Shown: in pieces, positions 47,888 through 57,028 of the stretch
Numbering within the stretch: the stretch's first letter is position 1
Layout of the letters: every line of letters begins with the position of its first letter
DNA from: Bacillus pumilus
GTDB taxonomy: Bacteria > Bacillota > Bacilli > Bacillales > Bacillaceae
Direction of reading: 5' to 3'
Assembly (NCBI RefSeq): GCF_024498355.1
Contig: NZ_CP101833.1
Span: 3,587,604 to 3,651,603 of the forward strand
DNA: 64,000 bases
Position numbers and translations under genes: made by a program
The notes under the pieces: model-generated
Databases searched by the model: none
The model's input: only the letters and a program-made list of their open reading frames with translations
Told to the model about the DNA's origin: nothing

Positions 47888-47930
47888 CAAAAAAGCATGA
47901 GGCCTACTAAGCAGTTGGCTCCTCATGCTT
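47888..47930 (-). terminator. Terminator after yyzM
   Basis: The minus strand pairs AAGCATGAGG with CCTCATGCTT round an 18-base loop and ends in TTTTTTG. Confidence 0.8.
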
Positions 47931-48113
47931 GACAAGAATTTTCTTCATTTTTCGTTCAAAATCTCTTCTTGGAATCATCACGCTGTGCCCGCAGCCTTCG
48001 CATTTAATGCGAATATCCATGCCCAAACGAATCACCTTCCACCGATTGGCACCACATGGATGGGGTTTTTTCATTTCAACTACGTCATGTAACCCAAACG
48101 CTTTGTCTGCCAT
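47907..48113 (-). CDS. yyzM: YyzM, DUF951 family protein
   Basis: The 68-residue protein has GLHDVVEMKKPHPCGANRWK and MDIRIKCEGCGHSVMIPR, the DUF951 signature with three or four cysteines that probably bind zinc. AGAGGTGAAGG precedes the ATG. It lies upstream of ychF as in other Bacillus. Its function is unknown. The C-terminal coding region overlaps its terminator. Confidence 0.92.
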   Translation of the reverse strand: MADKAFGLHDVVEMKKPHPCGANRWKVIRLGMDIRIKCEGCGHSVMIPRRDFERKMKKILVKHEEPTA

Positions 48114-48407
48114 CAGCCTTCACCTCTCTTGCTCACTTCATTGAATCTATTGTACAAAAAAACGACGATGAAGGGCAATGCATAAAATAAAGAGCCTCTT
48201 CATTCGTCAATCCAGTTCTTTACTTATAGAAAAAACCCTTCTTTTAGATCATTTTATTTGTGACCAATAGTTACTTAAACTCCGCTTTTTTTCAATATTG
48301 TCACAAACGCTGTAGGTCAAAAGGTTTTTATTGGTAGAACGCTGTGGTTTTTCCATATTTTTTGATTTATGATATCTGCATAAATGTTATGTGAGGGAGC
48401 AGGTACG

Positions 48408-49727
48408 ATGGTCAATCGAAAGGATAGATTAACTGATAAAGAATATAAAATCATATCCGATCATGCTGGAGACATAGACAATTACCAGCAGCACCATACG
48501 ATAGAAATAGGTCAGCAAACGCTCACTGTCCACGATTTTCTAAAGATCGATCATAAATTATATGGTTTAATGATGCAGCAGGAACATTCAGACGAATTCA
48601 TCGTTGCTTTTCACTGTCCGCTGCCAAATAAAATGACAGTCACATCATCACAAGATGTGCAAACAGCGGCACAATCATTGCTCAAAACAGATTATGCCTA
48701 CCCAATTGAAAGAAAGTCCCTAGCTGGGAATCAAGAACATGTCTTTTTTAAAGGGAAGGAATACATAGAACAAATCTGTCAGAAGCACCCTAATGTAGCC
48801 ATTCATCTCACTGGACAAGCCCTTGCCGGTGCTGTTTGTGCTTATATTGCAACAGAACAGCCAGCTGTCAAAAAATCCGTCACCTTTGATAGTCCAAATA
48901 TATGGAGCAGCCTGCCGCCTTCGATTCAGCAAAAGGCGCTGCAAGGTAAATATACTCATGTTCTCACTGAATATATTCAGCCTACTCATTACCTAGGTTT
49001 ACTCAATCGTCACGATCATGGGATTGGACAAGTCAAATACACCGTACCGCCTCGGGAGCAAGGCTCGGTCCAAGAATCCATTCAATATAAACAAAGGGAA
49101 ATTGACACCTTTTTAAAATCAGCCTTTGCTTCTATGAATATAGAATGGAACGAATCATTTGATACAAATGCATTTTTAGCTCTCGTTTCAGGAGATACAA
49201 AGCCGAATGGTTATTTATTCCATCCGAATGGAACCGCTCGTATTTTAGATGAACAGCTTGATCACAATACGAGTTTTACAGCGATGCTTTTGCAAGAAAT
49301 TCATTCAGGCCGTGCATATGCACAAAGCGGTCTTGAAATTATCATAAAATCCCATTTACTAAAAAATTCATCTTATGATCTACAAAGCATTATTGAGCAT
49401 GAGGTACAAACTGTATTTGAGAAAATCGATGGAATCGATGAAAGTGTAAAAGAAGCCGTCCACCATGTAAAACAAGAGCTCAAAGGACTTGTCGGTTTTG
49501 GCCACTATGATTTATTAAGTCATACAGATGTAGAAGCACTGTTAGAGGAAGTACGGATGGAGCAGCATCATTCATCCTTTTATTCACATGAAAAACAATT
49601 GAATGCCTTGTACACCCTTAGAGATTATGAACAAGAACTTTCCACCCTTTCAAGACATCTCTACACAATGGGTGATGACTATGCCAAGGCAGATAGACGC
49701 CTTGCGTTGCAAATGGGTATTCATTAA
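48408..49727 (+). CDS. Lipase-class-3-like protein with altered nucleophile elbow
   Basis: The 439-residue protein has an N-terminal alpha/beta-hydrolase-like half resembling class 3 lipases (FIVAFHCPLP, HLTGQALAGAVCAYIA, then SVTFDSPN) and a helical C-terminal half with many Glu/Gln/His. The usual GHSLGG is GQALAG, so the nucleophile Ser is Ala138 and the preceding His is Gln; the protein is probably not a lipase. No signal peptide is seen. GAGGGAGCAGG precedes the ATG at 48408. A partner gene follows after 15 bp. I cannot name the family securely; a DUF6792-type Bacillus protein is possible. Confidence 0.75.
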   Translation: MVNRKDRLTDKEYKIISDHAGDIDNYQQHHTIEIGQQTLTVHDFLKIDHKLYGLMMQQEHSDEFIVAFHCPLPNKMTVTSSQDVQTAAQSLLKTDYAYPIERKSLAGNQEHVFFKGKEYIEQICQKHPNVAIHLTGQALAGAVCAYIATEQPAVKKSVTFDSPNIWSSLPPSIQQKALQGKYTHVLTEYIQPTHYLGLLNRHDHGIGQVKYTVPPREQGSVQESIQYKQREIDTFLKSAFASMNIEWNESFDTNAFLALVSGDTKPNGYLFHPNGTARILDEQLDHNTSFTAMLLQEIHSGRAYAQSGLEIIIKSHLLKNSSYDLQSIIEHEVQTVFEKIDGIDESVKEAVHHVKQELKGLVGFGHYDLLSHTDVEALLEEVRMEQHHSSFYSHEKQLNALYTLRDYEQELSTLSRHLYTMGDDYAKADRRLALQMGIH

Positions 49728-49742
49728 GAAAGGAGCCGCCAA

Positions 49743-50153
49743 ATGGTCAATCAAAATAAACCTCCTAGTGACGCCCAGCGTTTCTTGCAAAATGTGAGCG
49801 CTCGCCGCTCCATGTCTGTATTCGAAAATCAATCTGCACCCCAAACACAATCGCAATCTCCTGAAGAAATCGCCGCCATTCAGGCTATACGCAGAGAAGG
49901 ACAGCGAAAGGATCTAAAGCGACTGCTGAAAATGCGGCTTCATGACGAATTAGCAAACACTCGCGTGCACTTGGAGTATCAGCTGTCCAAAACAGAAGAC
50001 ATGTTGAACCAAACAACCATTGTCAAACAGCATTTATCCCAGCATTTAAAAGGACAAGCCATCTCAGAATTAGAGGAGCGCATTCAGCGTCTTCAGCAAA
50101 TGCCTGTATATGATGATATCAAAGACGCTATCGATTCAATTCGGATAAAATAA
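49743..50153 (+). CDS. Coiled-coil partner protein, unknown function
   Basis: The 136-residue protein has a polar, low-complexity start (Pro, Ser, Gln) and a long charged helix from about residue 45 to 120 (RREGQRKDLKRLLKMRLHDE, LEERIQRLQQM). AAAGGAGCC precedes the ATG, 15 bp after the lipase-fold gene and before a shared terminator, so both act together. No signal or membrane helix is present. An immunity, chaperone or adaptor role is possible but unproven. Confidence 0.75.
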   Translation: MVNQNKPPSDAQRFLQNVSARRSMSVFENQSAPQTQSQSPEEIAAIQAIRREGQRKDLKRLLKMRLHDELANTRVHLEYQLSKTEDMLNQTTIVKQHLSQHLKGQAISELEERIQRLQQMPVYDDIKDAIDSIRIK

Positions 50154-50187
50154 GCACTTTTCTTACGAAGAGAGGTGCTTATTTTGT
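50150..50187. terminator. Terminator of the lipase-fold operon
   Basis: AATAAGCACTTTTCTT and the AGAGAGGTGCTTATT side form a stem with a few mismatches round ACG, followed on the plus strand by TTGTTTT. It may also serve the convergent gene. Confidence 0.8.
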
Positions 50188-51237
50188 TTTATCAATATAA
50201 TTTTTAGCCCGGAAAAATATCTTTTTACTTAAAATCGGATATAGCATTAAACAGACGAGTAAATAAAGATTCAACAAACTATAGATCGGATACAAGAAAG
50301 CAATCAAATCGGCAAATCCAAGAGATGTTAAAGGCGCCATCAAAAGAAGCATGACAAACACAATCAACCAGCGAGGCATTCTTACAACAGAGAGCATCCG
50401 GCTGGATAAACCAAATAAACCAGCGGCTGTCGTCGTATAAATCGCTAGACAAAGGACGACTGTCATAAACACAAACAATGACGTCGGCGCCCCCTCTAAT
50501 ACTGTAAACAAAGGAATTCCCTCTGCTGAAAGACTTCCAGAAATATCAACCAGTATTTCGTTATACACATAAGAGATCACACCAAAAATCAGACCACTTA
50601 ATATGCTCGCCACCTTGGCTTCTCCGAGCCCCTTCATTTCTTTCCCAACAGAAGACAGCACTGCAACAACAGATAATATATTCAAAGAGGCAAAGACAAT
50701 ACTGGCTGGCCAATTGTACTGCTGCCCAAAATCAATCCTCCACATATGATCATGATTCATATAATAAAAAACAAACGCATAGATGAGCCCCGCCACCAAA
50801 ATTGGTATAATGAAAGCATTCACTGATAAGAGCCCTTTCACATCCCAGAAAAAAATCATAAATGAAAAAAAACAAAACGCACCGATGCCAACCCAAAATG
50901 GTACATGATACATCTCAAGTGTAACCCCGCCACCGGCAATCATGACCGTAGTTGTCGTGAATAAATAAAGAACGATTAAAATGTCATACACCTTAGCCAG
51001 CCATGGTCCTACCAGTCGCTCTAACACTGGCACAAAGTGATCGGCACGCACCTCATAACTGATTTTTAACACCACATAGGTAGACAGCATAAACATCAAT
51101 GTAAACAGGAGAATGGCTAGTCCACTATCAATGCCAAAAAACTGCCAAATTTCTTGGCCGGAAGCATATCCCGCTCCTATTAAGCTTCCTAAAATTAAAA
51201 GCGTCCACCTTGAACCAGCCTTCCACACAATCATCAC
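50179..51237 (-). CDS. yyaD: YkvI/YyaD-type membrane transporter-like protein
   Basis: The 352-residue protein has about ten hydrophobic helices and starts WTLLILGSLIGAGYASGQEI, typical of the YkvI family in the APC/GerAB-like superfamily. Its location between yyaC and ychF corresponds to yyaD of B. subtilis, a sporulation-controlled gene from memory. The substrate is unknown. The weak site AGGTGATG precedes the start, and the gene is divergent from yyaC. Confidence 0.8.
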   Translation of the reverse strand: MMIVWKAGSRWTLLILGSLIGAGYASGQEIWQFFGIDSGLAILLFTLMFMLSTYVVLKISYEVRADHFVPVLERLVGPWLAKVYDILIVLYLFTTTTVMIAGGGVTLEMYHVPFWVGIGAFCFFSFMIFFWDVKGLLSVNAFIIPILVAGLIYAFVFYYMNHDHMWRIDFGQQYNWPASIVFASLNILSVVAVLSSVGKEMKGLGEAKVASILSGLIFGVISYVYNEILVDISGSLSAEGIPLFTVLEGAPTSLFVFMTVVLCLAIYTTTAAGLFGLSSRMLSVVRMPRWLIVFVMLLLMAPLTSLGFADLIAFLYPIYSLLNLYLLVCLMLYPILSKKIFFRAKNYIDKTK

Positions 51238-51306
51238 CTCATAGGTATAGAATTAAGCTTGTTTCCGTATACTGTTACTAACTACTATGACAAGGAAGTG
51301 AGACCT

Positions 51307-51933
51307 ATGAATAGCAAGAACGGTCTTTTTTTAAGAAATAGGGTGAAAGAATACGTGTCCCATACGGATACAAATGCCATTCAACAGCTTAAAAGTATTT
51401 TATTCTCGCATCTTCAGAAAGCAGAAAAAAGACCCGTTGCCATCGTTTGTATTGGAACAGACCGCTCAACTGGCGACTCTCTAGGTCCACTTGTTGGCAC
51501 AAAGCTTTCAGGTCTGGAATTGAAAAAGCTTCATGTATACGGAACGCTCTCTGACCCAGTGCATGCGGTCAATTTAAAAGAAAAGCTCGCTGAAATTGAA
51601 CAAGCTCATAAACATCCGTTTATTGTAGCTGTTGATGCCTGTTTAGGAAGAGTGAAAAGTGTAGGTTCCTTTCAGATTGGAGATGGGCCGTTAAAGCCTG
51701 GGGCAGGTGTGCAAAAGGAGCTGCCAGAGGTAGGAGATATTCATATCAATGGGATTGTCAACGTGAGCGGTTTTATGGAATACTTCGTTCTCCAAAATAC
51801 ACGTCTTCACCTTGTCATGTCTATGGCCAATACACTTTCTGAAAGTCTATCTCACATTGATCAAATGGATTGGACGAGAGAAAAAAGCCGATCTCTCTTC
51901 ACCCCTATTCAAAATATCACTGGGAGAATATAA
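51307..51933 (+). CDS. yyaC: Sporulation protein YyaC (DUF1256)
   Basis: The 208-residue protein has AIVCIGTDRSTGDSLGPLVG and FIVAVDACLGRVKSVGSFQI, the signature of the YyaC/GPR-like family (a germination-protease-like fold). In B. subtilis it is expressed during sporulation and lies next to spo0J. The ATG at 51307 follows AAGGAAGTGAG; an upstream in-frame ATG at 51259 would add 16 residues absent from relatives. It converges with spo0J. Confidence 0.92.
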   Translation: MNSKNGLFLRNRVKEYVSHTDTNAIQQLKSILFSHLQKAEKRPVAIVCIGTDRSTGDSLGPLVGTKLSGLELKKLHVYGTLSDPVHAVNLKEKLAEIEQAHKHPFIVAVDACLGRVKSVGSFQIGDGPLKPGAGVQKELPEVGDIHINGIVNVSGFMEYFVLQNTRLHLVMSMANTLSESLSHIDQMDWTREKSRSLFTPIQNITGRI

Positions 51934-51962
51934 AAAAGACCATCTCTCGTATCAAGATGGTC
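51931..51962 (-). terminator. Terminator of soj-spo0J
   Basis: The minus strand pairs GACCATCT with AGATGGTC round nine bases and ends in TTTTTTA. It overlaps the ends of spo0J and yyaC. Confidence 0.8.
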
Positions 51963-52815
51963 ACTCTGAGGATTCTCTCGCAGAAAGCAATTCAAGAATT
52001 CTGTCTAAATCTTCGTTTGAGAGAAATTCAATCTCAATTTTCCCTTTTTTCTTCTGTTTCTTGATCGTAACTGGAGTACCAAAGTAATGTTGTAAGAAAG
52101 ACTCTCTTTCTTTCAACACTCGATCCTTTGGTGCTTCTTTTTTCTTTGTTTCACGTGGAACATTTTCGTTTAATTGCTGAACAAGTTTCTCAACCTGACG
52201 TACATTTAACCCTTCATCCACGATTTTCTTTACCAATGGCGCCAGCTTCTTTTTGTTTTTCAAACTAAGCAGCGTGCGTCCATGTCCCATTGATAACGTT
52301 CCATCGGCAATTAACTCTTGTACTTCATCTGGTAATGTCAATAGACGAAGGTGGTTCGCAATATGTGGTCTGCTCTTACCTAATCGCTTCGCTAATTCCT
52401 CTTGAGTCACACTTAAGTGATCTAGCAAGGAAGCATAGGCTTCCGCTTCCTCTAATGGAGATAAATCCTCGCGCTGTAAGTTTTCTAAAAGGGCAATCTC
52501 TCTCATCAGCGTTTCTGAAAATTCTCTGACGATCGCAGGAATCGTTGTCAGACCAGCTTGTTGTGCTGCTCGGAATCGGCGCTCACCTGCTACAATGTCA
52601 TATCCTTTAATTGATTTTCGGACAATGATCGGCTGTAAAACACCGTGCTGCTGAATCGACTCTTTGAGATCGGATAATGCATCCTCGTCGAACGTTTTTC
52701 TTGGCTGATACGGGTTCGGACGCAGATCCTTCATTTTGATCTCTTCGACAGTTTCTTCATTTGAATCTACGTTGTTAAATAGTGCATTAATACCCTTTCC
52801 AAGACCTTTAGCCAT
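51961..52815 (-). CDS. spo0J: Chromosome partition protein ParB (Spo0J)
   Basis: The 284-residue protein has the ParB CTPase/N-domain with [15 protein letters not shown] and [16 protein letters not shown], a central helix-turn-helix ([20 protein letters not shown]) and a C-terminal dimer domain. It binds parS, clamps on DNA with CTP, and loads SMC at the origin. The ATG at 52815 follows AAGGAAGTGG; two codons upstream another ATG exists. The start overlaps the soj stop by 8 bp. It carries a parS site inside its own sequence. Confidence 0.98.
   Translation of the reverse strand: MAKGLGKGINALFNNVDSNEETVEEIKMKDLRPNPYQPRKTFDEDALSDLKESIQQHGVLQPIIVRKSIKGYDIVAGERRFRAAQQAGLTTIPAIVREFSETLMREIALLENLQREDLSPLEEAEAYASLLDHLSVTQEELAKRLGKSRPHIANHLRLLTLPDEVQELIADGTLSMGHGRTLLSLKNKKKLAPLVKKIVDEGLNVRQVEKLVQQLNENVPRETKKKEAPKDRVLKERESFLQHYFGTPVTIKKQKKKGKIEIEFLSNEDLDRILELLSARESSE
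52147..52162. other. parS site inside spo0J
   Basis: TGTTTCACGTGGAACA matches the parS consensus at 15 of 16 positions. It lies in spo0J at the place of the well-known B. subtilis 359-degree parS and should be a primary Spo0J loading site. Confidence 0.95.
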
Positions 52816-53569
52816 TCGCATCCACTTCCTTTGCTAAGTCTAAATAGACATCTGCACCTCTTGAACGTGGATCATACAAGATAATAGGCTTTCCATGACT
52901 AGGCGCTTCGCTGAGTCTCACATTTCTCGGAATCACGGTCTGATAGACTTTATCTCTAAAGTATTTCTTCACTTCTTCGATGACCTGAATTCCAAGATTT
53001 GTTCGCGCATCAAGCATTGTCAGTAAGACACCTTCAATGGCAAGATCGGTATTTAAATGTTTCTGCACGAGACGAACTGTGTTTAACAATTGACTCAATC
53101 CTTCAAGCGCATAGTATTCGCACTGAACCGGTATTAAAACGGAATCGGATGCAGTTAACGCATTAATCGTCAGTAATCCAAGTGATGGCGGACAGTCAAT
53201 AATCATGTAATCGTAATTTTGCTTCACAGATTCAAGTGCTCTCTTCAGCCTCACTTCACGTGAGATCGTAGGCACAAGCTCAATTTCTGCCCCTGCAAGC
53301 TGTATCGTCGCAGGAATGACATCAAGATTTTCGACCTCTGTCGTCTTAATCACATCAAGTACATCTGCATCGTCAACTAAAATATCGTACACACACTTCT
53401 CTACGTCGGCCTTCTCAATCCCAATGCCACTCGTGGCATTGCCCTGCGGATCAATATCAACTAACAACACTCTTTTTCCTATGTATGCTAAACACGCACC
53501 CAAATTCACAGAAGTTGTCGTCTTCCCGACGCCGCCCTTCTGGTTGGTAATCGCTATGATTTTTCCCAC
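52808..53569 (-). CDS. soj: Chromosome partition ATPase ParA (Soj)
   Basis: The 253-residue protein begins [20 protein letters not shown], holding the deviant Walker A (KGGVGKTT), with [14 protein letters not shown] and [15 protein letters not shown] as Walker A' and B. It positions origins and regulates DnaA. The GTG at 53569 gives exactly the B. subtilis length and follows GGGTGAC; the longer frame adds 13 residues not found in the family. It is the first gene of soj-spo0J. Confidence 0.98.
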   Translation of the reverse strand: MGKIIAITNQKGGVGKTTTSVNLGACLAYIGKRVLLVDIDPQGNATSGIGIEKADVEKCVYDILVDDADVLDVIKTTEVENLDVIPATIQLAGAEIELVPTISREVRLKRALESVKQNYDYMIIDCPPSLGLLTINALTASDSVLIPVQCEYYALEGLSQLLNTVRLVQKHLNTDLAIEGVLLTMLDARTNLGIQVIEEVKKYFRDKVYQTVIPRNVRLSEAPSHGKPIILYDPRSRGADVYLDLAKEVDANG

Positions 53570-53775
53570 GATGTCACCCACTTTCAACTTAACAAGTTTC
53601 TCATTCATTCATACTTTCTATTCTATCAAAAAAAGTATGAAACGTTTGCTTTTTTTGTTTCTCCATTATAAATTCGTTGACGAATGTCTATTTTCGTACA
53701 TGATTAGATGAATGAAAACACACACGAAAATTATATTAATATATCTTTTTGATGAAAAATCGATATACTTAGAAA

Positions 53776-53807
53776 TAAAAAACCCTCACTTTAATCAAAA
53801 GTGAGGG
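53776..53807 (-). terminator. Terminator of the NlpC/P60-like gene
   Basis: The minus strand pairs CCCTCACTTTTGATT with AAAGTGAGGG and ends in TTTTTT, just downstream of the gene at 53814. Confidence 0.9.
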
Positions 53808-53813
53808 CACATA

Positions 53814-54647
53814 TCAAAAGTTTAATCCGCCAATTTTACGGCCTTCGCTCACAATGACCTTAGGGGTCACTGTTTTATAGCTTTTCTTTTTCAAAAATCC
53901 ATAGGGTGCCTTAATGGTAAATGTCGCATGTCCGACAGCGTCACCCGTTTTGGCGTAGGCCTGCCACACAATCTTTGAACAGTATGTGGGGTCCAATGAT
54001 TGAATCGACATTGTGATGGAGTATCGAGCCTTCGGATGGTCTTTCACGTAATCGTGTGCCCATTCCCCTGCGAGATCCGCCTTTTCTTCGTGATTGATCC
54101 GAATCACCTTTGTGTTGGCACTATAGCGAAACCAGCTATGAATGGAATCAATATGAGGGTGCTGTCGAAACCCTGGAATGGAGGCATAGCTTTTCTCGTT
54201 AATGACGATACCTGCATGACCGATTAAGCCATTCAAAGCACCAGTGCTTGTCACCAATATATCCCCTTTTTTAGGCATAATATCGGTTCCAGGATACGGC
54301 TTTCCTAAAAGGTGGCGAATGGTATGCGGCTTTTCATCAGTCACCATCTCATCCTGCTTGTTTTGCCGTAAGTCATAGTTCTTCAAATCATCATTTGCTG
54401 TGATCAAGTCGATCGTCTCGTCCTGAGACTCATGCTCTTGATTTAATTGTTGAACAGTTACCTCTCTAGAAACCACGCCTTGTTTCTTCAGGACGTTCAG
54501 TTCTTTCTTCGTAACCGTTTCTTCTCCAGCATGAACCTCTTGACTCGGTGGCGTATTTACAGCAAATATAGTCGTTTCATTTGAAAAAAGAGAAACAGAA
54601 AATAGTAAATAACAGATAATAGCAAAAGTAGTTTTTTTCATATTCAT
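53814..54647 (-). CDS. Secreted YiiX/NlpC-P60-like cysteine hydrolase
   Basis: The 277-residue protein has a signal peptide (KKTTFAIICYLLFSVSLFS, cleavage near residue 30 after FA), a linker of about 90 charged residues and a papain-like circularly permuted NlpC/P60 domain. Motifs PKKGDILVTS, LIGHAGIVI (candidate catalytic His) and TYCSKIVWQAY (candidate Cys) fit the YiiX/YebB group, which cut amide bonds in peptidoglycan or lipids. AGGAGGTGAC precedes the ATG. Its placement next to soj is not standard; it ends in its own terminator. Confidence 0.75.
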   Translation of the reverse strand: MNMKKTTFAIICYLLFSVSLFSNETTIFAVNTPPSQEVHAGEETVTKKELNVLKKQGVVSREVTVQQLNQEHESQDETIDLITANDDLKNYDLRQNKQDEMVTDEKPHTIRHLLGKPYPGTDIMPKKGDILVTSTGALNGLIGHAGIVINEKSYASIPGFRQHPHIDSIHSWFRYSANTKVIRINHEEKADLAGEWAHDYVKDHPKARYSITMSIQSLDPTYCSKIVWQAYAKTGDAVGHATFTIKAPYGFLKKKSYKTVTPKVIVSEGRKIGGLNF

Positions 54648-54854
54648 TGAATAGATGTCACCTCCTTTCTACTATGAAAATCATATTTTACCAATTAATC
54701 AATAATAAGTAAATATTATGTACTTTCATGAAAGGCATACAAATAAAGCTGACGAGTGGATAGGACTGTCCCCATAAAGTGAGACAAATAAAAAACACCT
54801 TTAAGTTGAAAATCAGGTATAGAATACCTGAAAACAATTTGGAGGTGTTTTTCT

Positions 54855-55160
54855 ATGGGATCAAGAGTTAGTTATCCAATTGAAGTGAAGGTGAAAGCAA
54901 TTGAAATGCGATTGGCGGGAGTACCAGTTTAAAAAGTGTTGGAGGAATTAAATATTCAGAATGTGACTCAACCTAAAACATGGATGCAACGGTATAAATC
55001 AGGAGACATTCATCGTTTAAGACAGCCAGTAGGCAAACAGGATTCGTACGGGAAAGGGCCTGAATATCAAGATGAGAAATAGAAATTGAAAACGGAAATT
55101 CGCTACTTAAAACAACAAATTGACATATTAAAAAAGTACACAGAATGGGAAAGGAAGTGA
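54855..55160 (+). pseudogene. IS3-family orfA, two in-frame stops
   Basis: The frame from ATG 54855 reads a helix-turn-helix protein (SYPIEVKVKAIEMRLAGVPV) and leucine-zipper-like end (KLKTEIRYLKQQIDILKKY) but is cut by TAA at 54930 and TAG at 55080. GGAGGTG precedes the ATG. This would be the DNA-binding OrfA of the transposase. Confidence 0.85.
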
Positions 55161-55945
55161 AAAAAGAAGCGTTCTTGTCGATTTATGATACGGTAAAAGA
55201 CAAAGTGAGTGCATTCTGTCAGATGTTTAAGCTCGCAAGATCAACATTTTATCGTTGGAAAAAACAAGGTCATCAGCCAAAGCGGCAGGGGTTAATCGAC
55301 CTCATTTCATCGCTTTGTGAGGCACATCAATATACGTATGGTTATCGAAAAATTACGGCTCTACTGCGAAAAGAAATGAAAATGAACTATAAGACGGTAC
55401 AACGTATTATGCAAACCACGGTTTGCAGTGTCGTGTGAAAGTGAAAAAGCGTAAGCAAACCGGTCAACCCTATTATATTGCAGAAAATACTTAAAACGAG
55501 ATTTTTCTGCGACAAAGCCACTTGAAAAATTGGTGACTGATCTAACATATCTGCCCTTTGGCCAAAAAACACTTTATCTATCTAGCATAAAAGATTTATA
55601 TACAAGTGAGGTTGTGGCTTATACGATTGTGTTTCGCTTGTTCTAGATACGTTGAATCAGCTACAGGCACTGCCTGAAGGCTGCATCCTTCATAGTGATC
55701 AAGGATCGGTCTACACTTCATATGCCTATCAAAAGGAGATTAAAGGAAAAGGCATTATCATGAGCATGTCCAGCAAAGGGACGCCCGCTGATAATGCCTC
55801 CATCGAATCGTTTCATTCCTCACTAAAGTCTGAAACGTTCTATCTTAACAGCATTGATCGAACGACGACAACCATCGTAGAACGCACTGTCAAAGAATAC
55901 ATTCATTATTATAACAACATTCGTATTCAAACGAAACGAAACTAA
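55145..55945 (+). pseudogene. IS3-family orfB transposase, several frameshifts
   Basis: Pieces of a DDE integrase-type transposase lie in different frames: residues up to the HTH_21 part (YTYGYRKITALLRKEMKM, stop at about 55438), then LEKLVTDLTYLPFGQKTLYL with the first Asp, then LHSDQGSVYTS with the second Asp and NASIESFHSSLKSE with the Glu. Stops and small deletions break it near 55436, 55492 and 55630. The catalytic residues are still readable, so decay is recent. Confidence 0.88.
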
Positions 55946-56047
55946 AAAACAACCAATCACTGATAAACTATCGGCAATTGGCTGTATAAAGGTGTTTTGA
56001 TCCCTGTCTCAAAAACGGGGGTCAGTCCCGATCTCATCAGCTTTTTT

Positions 56048-56923
56048 CTATTTAGGAATTCGAATCGTTAATTGGATGTATTCCTCAAATTCTTCTTCCT
56101 CGGTATTTATTTTAAGTCCGCTGTCTTCTACCATGTGGAGAGACTGGCGAATGGTATTCATCGCAATTCGTGTATCTCGACTAAATGCCTTACGTTTTGG
56201 CTTCGGTTTGCGATCTGTTTTTTGTTCAAGCATCTTCACTACACGCTCTTCAGTCTGTTTCACATTCAGCTGCTTTTCGATAATTTCCTGCAATAGCGCG
56301 ATTTGTAATTCTGGAAGCTTTAGGGGTACAAGTGAACGTGCATGCCTCTCAGAGATTTTTTTCTCCAAAATGGCCTGTTGTACCTCTTCAGGCAACTTTA
56401 AAAGTCTTAATTTGTTGGCAACAGTTGATTGTCCCTTGCCTAAACGCTGAGCAAGCGCCTCTTGCGTTAAATCATGGAGCTCTAAAAGGCGTGCATAAGC
56501 ATGAGCCTCTTCAATAGCAGACAGCTCTTCCCTTTGCAAATTTTCAATCAATGCCACAGATGCCGTTTCCGTATCAGTAAAATCTTTTATAATAGCGGGG
56601 ATCTTCTCCCATTGAAGAGTTTGTACCGCTCTCCAACGTCTTTCGCCGGCGATCAGTTCATATTTTCCTTCTTCTTCTGTTGGTCTGACAACAATAGGTT
56701 GGATAATGCCATGGGTATGAATAGTCGTGGCCAGCTCTTGTATCTTTTCTTCTGAAAAAATGGTGCGTGGCTGAAAACGGTTAGGCATAATTGTGTCGAC
56801 CGGGAGCTCCTGTATCTCTTCCTTTAATGTATCATGCTCAGCAATCTCTACCTCTATTTCGGTTTCACGCTCAGGATGTTCTTTGTCACCAAGCCCGAAG
56901 AAGCGTGAGAGTGAATGCTTCAT
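56048..56923 (-). CDS. noc: Nucleoid occlusion protein Noc
   Basis: The 291-residue protein is a ParB paralogue with an N-terminal amphipathic start ([14 protein letters not shown]) that binds the membrane, [27 protein letters not shown] and a helix-turn-helix with [20 protein letters not shown]. Noc stops cell division over the nucleoid. It is slightly longer than B. subtilis Noc (283). It follows rsmG by about 105 bp. Its terminator is split by the IS element. Confidence 0.96.
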   Translation of the reverse strand: MKHSLSRFFGLGDKEHPERETEIEVEIAEHDTLKEEIQELPVDTIMPNRFQPRTIFSEEKIQELATTIHTHGIIQPIVVRPTEEEGKYELIAGERRWRAVQTLQWEKIPAIIKDFTDTETASVALIENLQREELSAIEEAHAYARLLELHDLTQEALAQRLGKGQSTVANKLRLLKLPEEVQQAILEKKISERHARSLVPLKLPELQIALLQEIIEKQLNVKQTEERVVKMLEQKTDRKPKPKRKAFSRDTRIAMNTIRQSLHMVEDSGLKINTEEEEFEEYIQLTIRIPK

Positions 56924-57028
56924 GAACCTACACCACCTTTAAAAACTACCTTTTTATAATTCTATTTTCTCATGTTTTTTCCTTCTGTAAAATCATAAAT
57001 ATTGAAGAAAAACCGACCTTTTACATGA

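Larger units (their letters stand above)
54763..56028 (+). mobile_element. Degenerate IS3-family (IS150-group) insertion sequence
   Basis: About 1.27 kb bounded by imperfect inverted repeats: left GGACTGTCCCC...GAGACA...AAAACACCTTTA and right, inverted, GGACTGACCCCC...GAGACA...AAAACACCTTTA. It has the orfA-orfB layout with an AAAAAAG slippery stretch near 55130 for -1 frameshifting. Both frames are broken, so it cannot move by itself. Exact ends are uncertain by a few bases; a GAT occurs next to both ends and may be a 3-bp target duplication. It lies between the NlpC-like gene and noc. Confidence 0.88.

Noticed and set aside
47768..47932. A 54-codon plus-strand frame between ychF and yyzM (starts MKRQANHHAFS)
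   Set aside because: No ribosome-binding site and it reads through the yyzM terminator.
53253..53268. CACTTCACGTGAGATC in soj as a fourth parS
   Set aside because: Only the central TTCACGTGA core matches; the outer bases disagree with the parS consensus at six positions.
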